DNA from: Tepidiphilus sp. J10
Lineage (GTDB): Bacteria; Pseudomonadota; Gammaproteobacteria; Burkholderiales; Thiobacillaceae
NCBI GenBank assembly: GCA_945897865.1
Contig: CAMDHJ010000017.1
Span: 1-36,057 of the forward strand
Direction of reading: 5' to 3'
Length of the DNA: 36,057 nucleotides
Positions 1 to 7,940 of the stretch are shown piece by piece. The position numbers and the translations under genes are program-made. Below the pieces are notes generated by a model, which was not told the origin of the DNA, did no database searches, and saw only the letters and a list, made by a program, of their open reading frames with translations. Position 1 is the stretch's first letter, and every line of letters begins with the position of its first letter.

Positions 1-135
1 TTCGTCCCTACGTTCCGGCCTTCGGCCTCCACTTCGGGACGAACACTCCACGCATCACTTCAGGCAATGGGGGTGTATCAGTTTTAAATCGGCAATATGG
101 TGGGAAAGTGTGTCAATTTTGAATCGGCATTGACA
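1..135. mobile_element. Terminal end of an IS21-like insertion sequence (body lies left of the window)
   Basis: Two related blocks, GTGTATCAGTTTTAAATCGG (from 73) and GTGTGTCAATTTTGAATCGG (from 108), repeat in the same orientation 35 bp apart. Read from the other strand the outermost bases are TGTCAATGCCGATTC, starting at 135. Multiple internal terminal repeats and a 5'-TG tip are typical of IS21-family ends. Positions 1-43 hold a further inverted repeat (TTCGTCCC / GGGACGAA). No transposase (istA/istB) is visible, so the family call rests on the ends only. The element has replaced the 3' end of the neighbouring exporter gene. Confidence 0.55.
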
Positions 136-946
136 CATGCAGAACGAGATGGGCGAACAAGGCAGCGAACAGCGGGATGAACAGGGAAATGCTGGCCGTG
201 GCCACCGGCGCCAGGCGACGGGAGGCATAGGCGAAGCCCAGGCTGGGGATGGCGGTGCACAACACGCCCAGACCGAGCAGCAAGCTGAGCTGACCGGAAT
301 CGGCCACCAAGTCTCCCCCCACGCCGCCAGCGATAACCGGGCCAGCCAACGCGATGCTGCCGAGCAGAAAGGTTAAAAAGGTGACACCGAGCGACCCCGG
401 CGCGGTGGACCGTTGCGCCAGACCGCGGTACAGCCAGGCATAGCCCGCCGTCAGCGCCGCCGCGCCAATGGCCAGACCATCACCGGTCAGCCGTGCGTCG
501 GCGACGGCATGCGACAGGTCGAGCCGAGGCGCCAGAATCACAGTCATGCCAGCGACTGCCAGCAAAGCGCCGGCCAGTTCATGTCTGGCCGGGCGATCCC
601 CGCTCAAGCTTCGATAGACGAGTACGAACAGCGGCGGCGTACTCAGCAGCAACGCCACCTCGGCCACCGGCGCCAGCTGGAAGGCGGCGGTGGCGAGCAG
701 GTAGTAGCCGGCCAGCAGCAGCGCCAGCAGATAGGCGAGCGGATGTCCGAGCGCGTTGCGCATGGCCTGCCGACCGCCGCTGGACAGCGCCAGCAGCGGC
801 AAGGCCACCGCCAGCGCAACCGCAAGCCGCCCAGCGGTGACGACTTCGGGCGCGAACGGCGGCAGCAGGCGCACGAAGATGCCGGTCAGTCCCCACAAGG
901 CTGCGGTCAGACCGGCTGCGGCGTAGGCATGGCGGTCCCTGGTCAC
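113..946 (-). CDS. EamA/DMT-family membrane transporter, 3' end replaced by IS terminus
   Basis: A hydrophobic 277-residue protein with about nine membrane segments and two EamA-like halves (about 8-140 and 152-270), as in drug/metabolite exporters; the substrate cannot be told. It starts at a GTG that overlaps the stop of the upstream amidotransferase gene (GTGA), so the two are probably translated together. Native sequence ends at about residue 270 (LFAHLVLH). The last seven residues (VSMPIQN) and the stop are read from the IS21-like terminus at 113-136. Family members are usually near 290-300 residues with a complete tenth helix, so the last helix appears lost and function is doubtful. Confidence 0.75.
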   Translation of the reverse strand: MTRDRHAYAAAGLTAALWGLTGIFVRLLPPFAPEVVTAGRLAVALAVALPLLALSSGGRQAMRNALGHPLAYLLALLLAGYYLLATAAFQLAPVAEVALLLSTPPLFVLVYRSLSGDRPARHELAGALLAVAGMTVILAPRLDLSHAVADARLTGDGLAIGAAALTAGYAWLYRGLAQRSTAPGSLGVTFLTFLLGSIALAGPVIAGGVGGDLVADSGQLSLLLGLGVLCTAIPSLGFAYASRRLAPVATASISLFIPLFAALFAHLVLHVSMPIQN

Positions 947-1632
947 GACCGCCCGGCCAGATAAGCCAGCAGGCTGGCCATGAGGGCGTTGTTGGCAGCG
1001 TAGGTCGCCGCCGGTTCGGCCAGCACTGTGGCCGCATCCTGGATGTAAGGCGCAGCCACCAGTTCATCGCGGCCGTGTTCCAGCATGTCTGCAGCACTCT
1101 CCGGCGTGGTCTCCAGGTGGAACTGCAAGCCGACGACATTGCGGCCCAACTGAAACGCCTGGTTTTCGCATACCGCACTGCGCGCCAGCAGCAAGGCGCC
1201 GGCCGGCAGGTCGAAGGTTTCGCCGTGCCAGTGGAAGACGCGGGTTTCCTCGGGAAAGCGGAAAACATCAGTTGGAGTGTCTTCCGCCCGCACCGGAAAC
1301 CAGCCGATTTCCTTCACCGGATTGCGATAGACCCGCGCGCCCAGCGCGTTGGCGATGAGCTGCGCGCCCAGACAGACGCCCAGCATCGGCATGCCACGCG
1401 CAACCACGGCGCGAACGAAAGCCTTTTCCGCTTCCAACCAGGGAAATTCAACCTCGTCGTTGACGCTCATCGGACCGCCCATGGCGATGACCAGATCGAG
1501 ACCGGCCGGATCGGGCAGCGCTTCTTTTGCATAAAACCGCGTATAGCCGATCTCGGCCCCCTGCCCCGCCAGCCAGTCGGCCATACCGCCGATATCTTCG
1601 AAGGGAACGTGTTGCAGAACGTGGACTTTCAT
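943..1632 (-). CDS. Class I glutamine amidotransferase (GATase1, GMP-synthase-like domain)
   Basis: 229 residues from the chosen start. The catalytic triad is visible: Cys87 in GVCLGAQ, His172 and Glu174 in FHLETTPE. The oxyanion-type motif AMGGPMSVND is at 50-59. Such stand-alone domains hydrolyse glutamine or act on gamma-glutamyl compounds; the real substrate is unknown. The start at 1632 (MKVHVLQH) is preferred over a longer frame reaching 1668 because a good ribosome site (GGGAGAAGAA) stands directly before it. It is coupled by a 4-nt overlap to the truncated exporter, which suggests modification and export of one compound, but that is inference. Confidence 0.85.
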   Translation of the reverse strand: MKVHVLQHVPFEDIGGMADWLAGQGAEIGYTRFYAKEALPDPAGLDLVIAMGGPMSVNDEVEFPWLEAEKAFVRAVVARGMPMLGVCLGAQLIANALGARVYRNPVKEIGWFPVRAEDTPTDVFRFPEETRVFHWHGETFDLPAGALLLARSAVCENQAFQLGRNVVGLQFHLETTPESAADMLEHGRDELVAAPYIQDAATVLAEPAATYAANNALMASLLAYLAGRS

Positions 1633-1980
1633 TTCTTCTCCCATTACGTTGATGGCCGGCCGAGGCATCGCTCAATTCCGACCAAAATGCACCGCTCGAT
1701 CCGGTCGCCAAAGCGCCGAATCGCCGAATCTCCGCACGCAATCAGACTCAAGTTTCTCTGCCTTGTACAGCGAAAGCATTTCAAATCGACACACAGGCTA
1801 TCGAGCAGGAGGTTCATGCTGAAGTGGGCGATCAGGCAGTTGGCGGTGATATCCGGACGGCTGTGCGGAACAAGCCAAAGCCGATCAAAAAAGGATGTAG
1901 CCGCGATGATTCTTGAGCCATGTTTTCATGCTGCTCACCCAGTCGAAAAATGAAATGAATCAATCCGTGTCTGGCGCCGC
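1633..1980. other. 348-bp gap; one open frame without a start codon
   Basis: No convincing gene. On the plus strand a frame is open from 1653 to the TGA at 1914-1916 with protein-like composition (for example AIEQEVHAEVGDQAVGG and KPKPIKKG), but it has no ATG, GTG or TTG start and follows a stop at 1650. It could be the 3' remnant of a decayed gene. A second plus-strand frame is open over the same stretch, so chance is not excluded. Confidence 0.25.
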
Positions 1981-2181
1981 TCAGCGTGCCGGTGCATCTT
2001 TCAGCGCCTCGCGCTCGCGCCGATATTGTTCGTAATCTGGATTGCGGGGGGCGGGTTGGGCGGCGGTCGGGTCGGGCAAGGCTTCACGCTGCTGGCGCAC
2101 ACCCTCGTACAGACCGCGCGACCAGTCCGTCGCGCAGCCACCGATGCCAAGGATCAGCAACAAAAGTAGCGTGGGTTTCAT
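1981..2181 (-). CDS. Small putative lipoprotein (66 aa)
   Basis: MKPTLLLLLILGIGGCATD is a lipoprotein signal: hydrophobic core then a lipobox-like LGIGGC with Cys at residue 16. The mature part is short, charged and proline-rich and ends in a helical, Arg/Glu-rich tail (EQYRREREALKD). It is the last gene of a four-gene minus-strand operon and overlaps the gene before it by 4 nt (ATGA), so translation is probably coupled. No family recognised. An envelope location is inferred from the signal; the role is unknown. Confidence 0.7.
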   Translation of the reverse strand: MKPTLLLLLILGIGGCATDWSRGLYEGVRQQREALPDPTAAQPAPRNPDYEQYRREREALKDAPAR

Positions 2182-2576
2182 GGCGTCTTGCGCTCCAACG
2201 TCATATGCACTTCGCCCGGGCCAGGATGCTGGTAGGACGGCAAGGTCACGCTTAGATTGACGCCGACCAACTGGTCGGCGCGCTGCCAGTGTTGGGCATC
2301 CTCGCTGGCCCAGTCTTTATGCAGAAAGAGGTCATGCTTGAGGCTGGCGCTGAACTTTTGTTCCAGGTTGGCGGCAAGCAGGCTGCCGTCGGCCCGGATG
2401 TTCAGGTCGATGGGTTGGCCGGCAGGCAGCTTGTAGATGAAGTCACCGGCCGGCGGCTTATCCGGGTAAGTCACCATCGGCATGGCGGCGAGTTTGTCGG
2501 CTGCGGGCGGTGTCAGACCGGCGCAGGCAGTCAGCGTGGCCAGGGTCGTGGCGGCAAAAACGTAGCGAAAGTTCAT
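2178..2576 (-). CDS. Putative lipoprotein of unknown function (132 aa)
   Basis: The N-terminus has a signal peptide ending in a lipobox (LATLTAC, Cys at residue 18). The mature part looks like a soluble beta-rich domain: motifs include GDFIYKLPAGQPIDLNIRAD and a C-terminal strand pair ending in GEVHMTLERK. A ribosome site (AGGAG, read on the minus strand) precedes the start. The gene overlaps the next one by 4 nt and follows the winged-helix regulator by 24 bp, so it belongs to the same operon. No family recognised; secretion or outer-membrane anchoring is inferred from the signal. Confidence 0.7.
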   Translation of the reverse strand: MNFRYVFAATTLATLTACAGLTPPAADKLAAMPMVTYPDKPPAGDFIYKLPAGQPIDLNIRADGSLLAANLEQKFSASLKHDLFLHKDWASEDAQHWQRADQLVGVNLSVTLPSYQHPGPGEVHMTLERKTP

Positions 2577-2600
2577 GTTTACTCCTTGTGGAAAATCGAT

Positions 2601-2948
2601 TCAGGATTGGCCCGCGAGTAGCGGGGATAAATCGCTTGCCTGCGTGCTGCCGGCGGATAGCGCCATCAGCGCCGACAGGCAAACAACATACTCATTGAGC
2701 GCCGTGCGGCCTGCGGGGGTCAGCGCATAGACAGTCTGGGCACGGCCACCCCCGGCCGCCTCGCCGGTGGCCACATAGCCGGCTTCGACCAGTTTGGCGA
2801 GATGCGCGCCGAGGTTGCCGTCGGTCACCCCCAACACCCGTTTCAGTTCGGAAAAAGTGGCTTCGCCGCGACCGGACAAAAATGCGACCAGTTGCGTGCG
2901 CGCCGGCTGGTGCAACAGCGGGTCAAGCGTGGGCAGGGGCGTACTCAT
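2601..2948 (-). CDS. Winged-helix transcriptional regulator (HTH_27 / MarR-like, 115 aa)
   Basis: A short DNA-binding protein. Residues about 10-80 form a winged helix: the recognition region is FSELKRVLGVTDGNLGAHLAKL and the wing region is GRAQTVYALTPAGR. The pattern matches the single-domain winged-helix group (PF13601-like) that represses small membrane-protein operons. It overlaps the preceding membrane-protein gene by 4 nt, so the two are co-translated. Two palindromes lie inside the promoter of this operon (3967-4003), making self-repression the likely mode. The C-terminal 25 residues are weakly conserved in character. Ligand unknown. Confidence 0.82.
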   Translation of the reverse strand: MSTPLPTLDPLLHQPARTQLVAFLSGRGEATFSELKRVLGVTDGNLGAHLAKLVEAGYVATGEAAGGGRAQTVYALTPAGRTALNEYVVCLSALMALSAGSTQASDLSPLLAGQS

Positions 2949-3949
2949 GGGGTGTCTCCGTTGAATTCGGCGTCATTCAAGCTGGCATGGGCGCGCACTT
3001 CGGGCACAGTGCCGTCGAGGCGCGGGGTGAGTCGGTCGATCATCAGGCGCAGGATGCCGTCGCGGACGCCATGCCAGTCGCCGTTGCCGATGCGGTAGCG
3101 ACCGTCCGGCTGGCCTTCGATCAGCGCGATTTCGACCGGCTGGGTCAGGGTCATTTCCAACTCGGCCTGCGGCGCGATGCTGAGGATCGGACTTTCCAGA
3201 TCGATCCGTAGCGGGATGCGGCTGCCCGCCGACAGGCCCAGCACCTGTTCGCCGGCGGCGGGCGCCGGGGTGATGGAAAAATGCGTCAGCAGCATAGGCG
3301 GCGTCACCACCAGCAACAGCCACAGTGCGAGTGCGAGAAGACCACGCGGCAGGCCATCCTCGCCGAATTTCGCGTTCAACCAACCGGCCAACGGCATGCC
3401 GATGGCGAAGCAGGAAGCCGCCAACCAGTGCGTTGCGCCATAAGGCAGGCCAGCGGCCAACCCGGCGACACCGAGCAGGATGGTGGCCAGCCCGATCCAT
3501 TCGATCAGCGGCCGCGAGAATAGGCCGAACAGGTAGATGCCGAGGCCAAGCAGGACGATCCACAGCGCATAGGTCATGCCGCCACCACCATAGAAAAACA
3601 TGGCGAAAGTACCCAGCGTGCCCATACCGAGCAGCATCCACCAGGCACGTGTGATCTGCGCCTGGGCGAACGGCAGGGTTTCGTCGCGGCGTTGGCGAGC
3701 GCGCCGCGTCAGCCATTGGTCGAGCCAGGCCATGCCGCCCAGCCAGAAAGTCAGCCAGAGCAGCAAAGCCACGGCGCGTTGCGGGATGTCGGGGAAGCGT
3801 TCGGCGGTAATGATGTACTCGGTCGCGCCGGCGATGAAACCGCCGACGCCGCCGATCAGCAGCAGGCTGTGCCGTTCCAGATGCACGCTGCGATGTCCGG
3901 CCGCCAGCATGGACTGGATGGCCTGAAACTGTTCGTGGTGGGGGGTCAT
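2945..3949 (-). CDS. Multi-pass membrane protein of unknown function (334 aa)
   Basis: First gene of the four-gene operon. Residues about 25-225 hold seven or so hydrophobic helices (for example LLLIGGVGGFIAGATEYII, WWMLLGMGTLGTFAMFFYGG and LWIVLLGLGIYLFGLF). The remaining C-terminal ~110 residues are soluble and beta-rich (PLRIDLESPILSIAPQAELEM), probably on the periplasmic side since the neighbours encode lipoproteins. The helical part resembles small membrane proteins often paired with winged-helix regulators in bacterial genomes. Pairing with two lipoproteins suggests an envelope module, but no substrate or reaction can be named. The start at 3949 sits about 25 bp downstream of the predicted transcription start. 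Confidence 0.72.
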   Translation of the reverse strand: MTPHHEQFQAIQSMLAAGHRSVHLERHSLLLIGGVGGFIAGATEYIITAERFPDIPQRAVALLLWLTFWLGGMAWLDQWLTRRARQRRDETLPFAQAQITRAWWMLLGMGTLGTFAMFFYGGGGMTYALWIVLLGLGIYLFGLFSRPLIEWIGLATILLGVAGLAAGLPYGATHWLAASCFAIGMPLAGWLNAKFGEDGLPRGLLALALWLLLVVTPPMLLTHFSITPAPAAGEQVLGLSAGSRIPLRIDLESPILSIAPQAELEMTLTQPVEIALIEGQPDGRYRIGNGDWHGVRDGILRLMIDRLTPRLDGTVPEVRAHASLNDAEFNGDTP

Positions 3950-3966
3950 GTCCGCATTCGAGTCAA

Positions 3967-4003
3967 CTCTGTGATGCAGAGCTTATAACTCTGAATAGCA
4001 GAG
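3967..4003. promoter_or_regulatory. Twin palindromic operator CTCTG-N5-CAGAG
   Basis: Two perfect 5-bp-arm palindromes, CTCTGTGATGCAGAG (3967-3981) and CTCTGAATAGCAGAG (3989-4003), repeat with a period of 22 bp, two helical turns. One fills the spacer between -35 and -10; the other follows the -10 and covers the expected start. Their place suits binding of two repressor dimers on one DNA face. The winged-helix protein encoded second in the operon is the obvious candidate. Confidence 0.65.
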
Positions 4004-4009
4004 TGTCAA
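3982..4009 (-). promoter_or_regulatory. Sigma-70-type promoter of the membrane protein/regulator operon
   Basis: On the minus strand TTGACA (4009-4004) and TATAAG (3987-3982) are separated by 16 bp. The -35 box is a perfect consensus and the -10 differs at one base. Transcription would start near 3975, about 25 bp before the ATG at 3949. Confidence 0.7.
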
Positions 4010-4083
4010 TCCAGCAGACTGGTCTTGATGACTACCATGTCTTGCCGAGCCAGATTCAACCGGAGCAGCAAGACTCGGCAGAA

Positions 4084-4116
4084 ACGACAAAGGGGGCTTG
4101 CAGCCCCCTTTGTCGT
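4084..4116 (-). terminator. Hairpin terminator after soxB
   Basis: A perfect 15-bp inverted repeat (ACGACAAAGGGGGCT / AGCCCCCTTTGTCGT) with a 3-nt loop starts 18 bp beyond the soxB stop. On the minus strand only three T residues follow directly, so the U-tract is short. Confidence 0.75.
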
Positions 4117-4133
4117 CACTCAGTCAGATCAGT

Positions 4134-5858
4134 TCACAACGCAATGCCCGGATTGCCTTCCATGCCGATGATCTTCGGCTGGTACAGCTTGACGTTCTTG
4201 ATCACCTTCTTGTCGCGCAGGTAGTCGGCCACCACGTCCCAGATCGGAGTGCCCTGAACGCCTTCGGTAACCGAAGCCCAGCCCGCCATCTTGTACTTCT
4301 TGTTGGGATCGACCGGCTTGCCCTTGATCATCATGTCGCCGATGCGGTTGCCGATGGTTGCACCCGGACGCACGCTGTACTGGATGCCGCCGGTACGCAC
4401 CATGTCGCCACCCTGCTGGTAATACGGGTCGGCATTGAACAGGTTGTCGCAGACGTCTTCCATGATGTCCTTGATCTGGGCACCGGTGAACGAGTTCAGC
4501 GTGGTTTGCGGATAGGTGATCGCCATCTGATCCATCATCCGCTCATAGGTGATCGGCTCGCCCGGCATGATGCTGGTACCCCAGCGCACGCCCGGCGAGA
4601 AGGCCGCGTCGGCGCCCTTGCCTTCGATCAATGCCTGACAGATGACCTCGTCCCAGGTGCCGTTGAAGTTGCCACGCCGGTAAAGCGTGTCTTCATTGAC
4701 CGCCAGCACTTCGCTCAGCTTCGCTTCATACGGCGCGCGAATCTTCTTGATCAGCGCTTCCATCTTCGGATCAGCGGCGAGGAAGTTTGAGAACACCGGC
4801 AGCAGGCGGTATTTCCAGCCGACCACCTTGTCGTTTTTCACATCAAAGTCCATTACGCCGAGGAACTTGCCGTTGGAACCGGCGTTGGTCACCAGACAGG
4901 TACCGCCGTCGGGGCCCTTCACCGGCACCGGCTGATAGATGCCGTCATGCGTGTGGCCGCCGAAGATCGCGTCGATGCCGTTGACCCGGCTGGCCATCTT
5001 CAAGTCGACGTCCATGCCGTTGTGCGACAGCACCACAACCACCTTGGCGCCCTTGGCGCGGGCTTCGTCGACAAACCCCTGCATGCTTTCGTCGCGAATG
5101 CCAAACGACCAGTCCGGCACCATGTAGCGCGGATTTGCGATCGGGGTGTAGGGGAAGGCCTGGCCGATGATGGCGACCTGGATGCCATTCATCTGTTTCA
5201 TCACATAAGGTTTGAACACCTGGTCGCCGAACTCGTTGGTGATGATGTTTTGGGCAACGAATTCAACGCCATTCTTGGCGAAGTCGTTTTGCACCACTTC
5301 CATCATCCGATCAGCGCCGAAGGTGGCTTCCCAGTGCGGCGTCATCACATCGACACCGAGTTGGATACAGGCATCGACCATGTCCTGCGCCTTGGTCCAC
5401 AGCGAGGTGGCGGAACCCTGCCAGGTGTCACCGCCATCCAGCAACAGCGCGCCAGGACGCGAAGCACGCATCTTGTCGACCAGCGTTTTCAGGTGTGCGA
5501 AACCGCCTACCCGACCGTAGGCCTTGGATGCGGTATCAAAATCGATATAGGTGAAAGCAGCCGCATCGGCAGTACCTGGCTTGATGCCGTAATGCTTGAG
5601 GAATTTGTCGCCAACCAGATGCGGCACCTTGCCATTGGAAGAACCGACGCCCAGATTGACATTGGGTTCACGGAACCAGACAGGCATCAATTGGGCATGA
5701 CAGTCGGTGAAATGCAAGAAAGAGACATTCCCGCTCGCCGGCATGTCGTAGAAATGGGCGGGCAGATTGCCGGCCAGAACGGACTTGCTATCCAGCACCA
5801 GGCCGGAAGCAGCGGCAGCGGCTAGGACTTGCAGAAATTCACGGCGACTCATGGACAT
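4134..5858 (-). CDS. soxB: SoxB, thiosulfohydrolase of the Sox sulfur-oxidation pathway
   Basis: 574 residues. SoxB removes sulfate from the SoxY-bound cysteine S-thiosulfonate in the periplasm using two manganese ions. The N-terminus has a twin-arginine signal (SRREFLQVLAAAAASG, residues 4-19). Metallophosphoesterase/5'-nucleotidase motifs are in order: HFTDCHAQL (Asp52, His54), LLDGGDTWQGS (Asp144), TPHWEATFG (His175), VLSHNGMD (His279) and GGHTHDG (about 300-306), then a 5'-nucleotidase C-terminal domain. Length and motif order fit SoxB, not a generic nucleotidase. It is the last gene of soxYZAB, 184 bp after soxA, and is followed by a strong hairpin. Confidence 0.96.
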   Translation of the reverse strand: MSMSRREFLQVLAAAAASGLVLDSKSVLAGNLPAHFYDMPASGNVSFLHFTDCHAQLMPVWFREPNVNLGVGSSNGKVPHLVGDKFLKHYGIKPGTADAAAFTYIDFDTASKAYGRVGGFAHLKTLVDKMRASRPGALLLDGGDTWQGSATSLWTKAQDMVDACIQLGVDVMTPHWEATFGADRMMEVVQNDFAKNGVEFVAQNIITNEFGDQVFKPYVMKQMNGIQVAIIGQAFPYTPIANPRYMVPDWSFGIRDESMQGFVDEARAKGAKVVVVLSHNGMDVDLKMASRVNGIDAIFGGHTHDGIYQPVPVKGPDGGTCLVTNAGSNGKFLGVMDFDVKNDKVVGWKYRLLPVFSNFLAADPKMEALIKKIRAPYEAKLSEVLAVNEDTLYRRGNFNGTWDEVICQALIEGKGADAAFSPGVRWGTSIMPGEPITYERMMDQMAITYPQTTLNSFTGAQIKDIMEDVCDNLFNADPYYQQGGDMVRTGGIQYSVRPGATIGNRIGDMMIKGKPVDPNKKYKMAGWASVTEGVQGTPIWDVVADYLRDKKVIKNVKLYQPKIIGMEGNPGIAL

Positions 5859-6042
5859 AGATGTATCTCCTGGTGGATATGGAAAACGTTGTTATGGGTA
5901 GTACGGCGACTTCAACGCATGCTGCCATTTGCAGGGCAGCGCGCATTCTTACGGGGCTTGGACGTGCGGTAAATGGTAGTGATGAGCCAATGCGACTGGT
6001 TCAATTCGGTGGTGCCGGACAGTTTTTGACGAAAAACCATGC

Positions 6043-6873
6043 TTACTTACGGAATACCGAGGCCTGCAACGGCAAGCCGTTGGACTGGTAGGCGTGGAAA
6101 TATTCAAGATTGTCGTAGCGCGTGCTGCCTGCCTGGTCGGGCACATGCCGTACATCGCGGTGACAGCGTTGATACCGTTCTTGCAGCGTAACCAGCTGGT
6201 CACCCCCGCGAAATACCGGCCAGTGCGTGGCCTGGCCGGGTACCGGCGACAGAATTTCGGAGCGCAAACGGGTACCGACATTATCGATATGGCAATTGGC
6301 ACAGGAGAAATTCAACTGTCCAGCGCGGCTGTAGAAGGTCTTCTTGCCGTCTTCATAGGCTTGCAGCGCCGCCTCGCCCTCAACCTGGATATTCATCTTC
6401 ATACCGTCCGAGAGGGTGCGCAGATAAGCGGTCAGCAACCCCATGCTTGATGGATCACCATAGGCATAAGCGGCTTCGCCATTGGCGATACGGCAATCGT
6501 TGATGGCGGTTTCCAACGTCACCACGCGGCCGCGAAGCGGGTCGAATTTGGGGTAATTGCCGGCAATCATGCGGCCGCCATTGGGCAGACATTCAGCATA
6601 GGTCTTGCCGTTTTTAAACGGGGTTTTCCAGCGTTTCTCTCCGGCCTCCAGGGCCGCCAGAAATGGTGGAAGTTGCATGATGCTGAGGTATTGCGCCATC
6701 GAATCCGGATCGAAGGCGAGAGCACCATGGATGTAATCGTGAGGTTTGATATCCGGGTATACGGAAGTCAGTTGATTGACCAGGTTGATCCGGTCGTCTT
6801 CGGGACTGGCAATGGCAGTCCATGCGCCAATCAGCGCAAGCAGACCGGTCAGGAAAGAAAACAGTCGTGTCAT
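6043..6873 (-). CDS. soxA: SoxA, monoheme sulfur-oxidising c-type cytochrome
   Basis: 276 residues with a Sec signal peptide (about 1-22). SoxA, normally with SoxX, attaches thiosulfate to the SoxY cysteine. There is one haem site, CANCH (191-195). The ligand cysteine expected to carry a persulfide is Cys237 in RYQRCHRD. The first haem site of diheme SoxA proteins is absent; Cys95 and Cys127 remain and could form the disulfide known in monoheme forms. No soxX lies between soxA and soxB or upstream of soxY in this window, although the catalytic haem protein is usually a SoxAX complex. Confidence 0.94.
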   Translation of the reverse strand: MTRLFSFLTGLLALIGAWTAIASPEDDRINLVNQLTSVYPDIKPHDYIHGALAFDPDSMAQYLSIMQLPPFLAALEAGEKRWKTPFKNGKTYAECLPNGGRMIAGNYPKFDPLRGRVVTLETAINDCRIANGEAAYAYGDPSSMGLLTAYLRTLSDGMKMNIQVEGEAALQAYEDGKKTFYSRAGQLNFSCANCHIDNVGTRLRSEILSPVPGQATHWPVFRGGDQLVTLQERYQRCHRDVRHVPDQAGSTRYDNLEYFHAYQSNGLPLQASVFRK

Positions 6874-6995
6874 GCCTTACTCAAGAAAACAGGCCGGGGC
6901 TTCAGGCAAACCTGAAACGCCGGCCCTCGGTTCTGGCGTATCAAACGGCACGGCGTACCGCTCGATTAACAGAACTCCAGCTTGGTATGTCTTGA

Positions 6996-7310
6996 TCAGC
7001 CGATGGCGGCTTCAGCAGAGTTCTTGTCGCCGGTGTTGTCAACCCAGTTGACAACAACCTTGTCGCCCTTCTTGGCGCCCTTGACCTTGAATGCCAGGTA
7101 GGGGTTCTTGGAAATACCACCGCCCCACTGCGCATCCAATACGGGCTTGCCGTTCACCGTCGCGGTGACGTTGGTGATGTGGTGCGCCGGTACCAAGGCG
7201 CCGGTCTTGGCGTCTTTGCGCAGCCCAGTTTCCATGGGGTGGTTCATCAGGCACTTCACTTCGGCGTCGTCACCTTTGACGGAGGCACGGATTTTCATCG
7301 GTTCTGCCAT
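6996..7310 (-). CDS. soxZ: SoxZ, partner of the SoxY sulfur carrier
   Basis: 104 residues without a signal peptide. SoxZ folds as an Ig-like beta sandwich and forms the SoxYZ heterodimer, exported with SoxY on its Tat signal. Recognisable features are MKIRASVKGDDAEVKCLMNHPMETG trimmed as MKIRASVKGD and CLMNHPMETG, then GGGISKNPYLAFKVKG and the C-terminal strand GDKVVVNWVDN. The length is normal for the family. It lies 54 bp after soxY and 122 bp before soxA on the minus strand, in the usual soxY-soxZ-soxA order. Confidence 0.95.
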   Translation of the reverse strand: MAEPMKIRASVKGDDAEVKCLMNHPMETGLRKDAKTGALVPAHHITNVTATVNGKPVLDAQWGGGISKNPYLAFKVKGAKKGDKVVVNWVDNTGDKNSAEAAIG

Positions 7311-7364
7311 TTTCTTGCTCCTAAGTTTCTTTAACGGGTTCGGTTCAGTCAGTCAGTAAACCCA

Positions 7365-7832
7365 TTAGCCGCCGCAGCCGCCGATGGTGACTTTCACTTC
7401 CTTCGCCGCCGTGTACATCTTGCCGCCAGCTTTCACCAGGGCGCGCACGTTGGAGGTCGCACCCATCTTGATGCGGGTGGAGATGAAGCCTTGGGCGCCG
7501 TTGCTCAGATTGAACTCGGCCAGCATCGGCTGGGTGTTCTTTTCGCCGATGATGATGATCGATTCAGTGCCGGCAATGTTGGAGGTGATTTCAACCGGGA
7601 CGACAGCGCCGTTTTCGGCGATGTCCGGCGCTTTCACGCTGATGTCACCAGCAGCGGCACCCGCGCCACCCACAGCACCCATCACCGAACCCAGATCTTT
7701 GCTTTCAAACACGGCTTTGTTCCAGTCCGCTGCAAAGGCCATGCCCGGTTTCAGCAGGCCAGCGGCCATCGCTACGCTCACCGCGCCGGCAGCGCCAGCA
7801 CCCTTCAGTACGTTTCTGCGCAAAATGTTCAT
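7365..7832 (-). CDS. soxY: SoxY, sulfur-carrier protein
   Basis: 155 residues from the chosen start. SoxY holds sulfur intermediates on the cysteine of its flexible C-terminal tail; here the protein ends VTIGGCGG, the diagnostic GGCGG-type swinging arm. The N-terminus MNILRRNVLKGAGAAGAVS is a Tat signal (RRNVLKG) that exports the SoxYZ pair. The start at 7832 is preferred to an upstream in-frame ATG at 7865, because GGAG lies 8 bp before it and the Tat motif then sits at the tip. It is the first gene of the sox operon; a sigma-54-like promoter lies about 110 bp upstream. Confidence 0.95.
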   Translation of the reverse strand: MNILRRNVLKGAGAAGAVSVAMAAGLLKPGMAFAADWNKAVFESKDLGSVMGAVGGAGAAAGDISVKAPDIAENGAVVPVEITSNIAGTESIIIIGEKNTQPMLAEFNLSNGAQGFISTRIKMGATSNVRALVKAGGKMYTAAKEVKVTIGGCGG

Positions 7833-7940
7833 TCGAAACTCCATTAAGTTGAATACTTGCATCATGTTTCTCGCCGCGATGAAAACCTCCGGTCAGCTAC
7901 ACCCCGCATGACACAGGAAGTGGGCACGGCAAGTCTATAC

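Noticed and set aside
5859-6042. soxX in the soxA-soxB gap
   Set aside because: No CxxCH haem motif or suitable frame; the gap is too short for SoxX.
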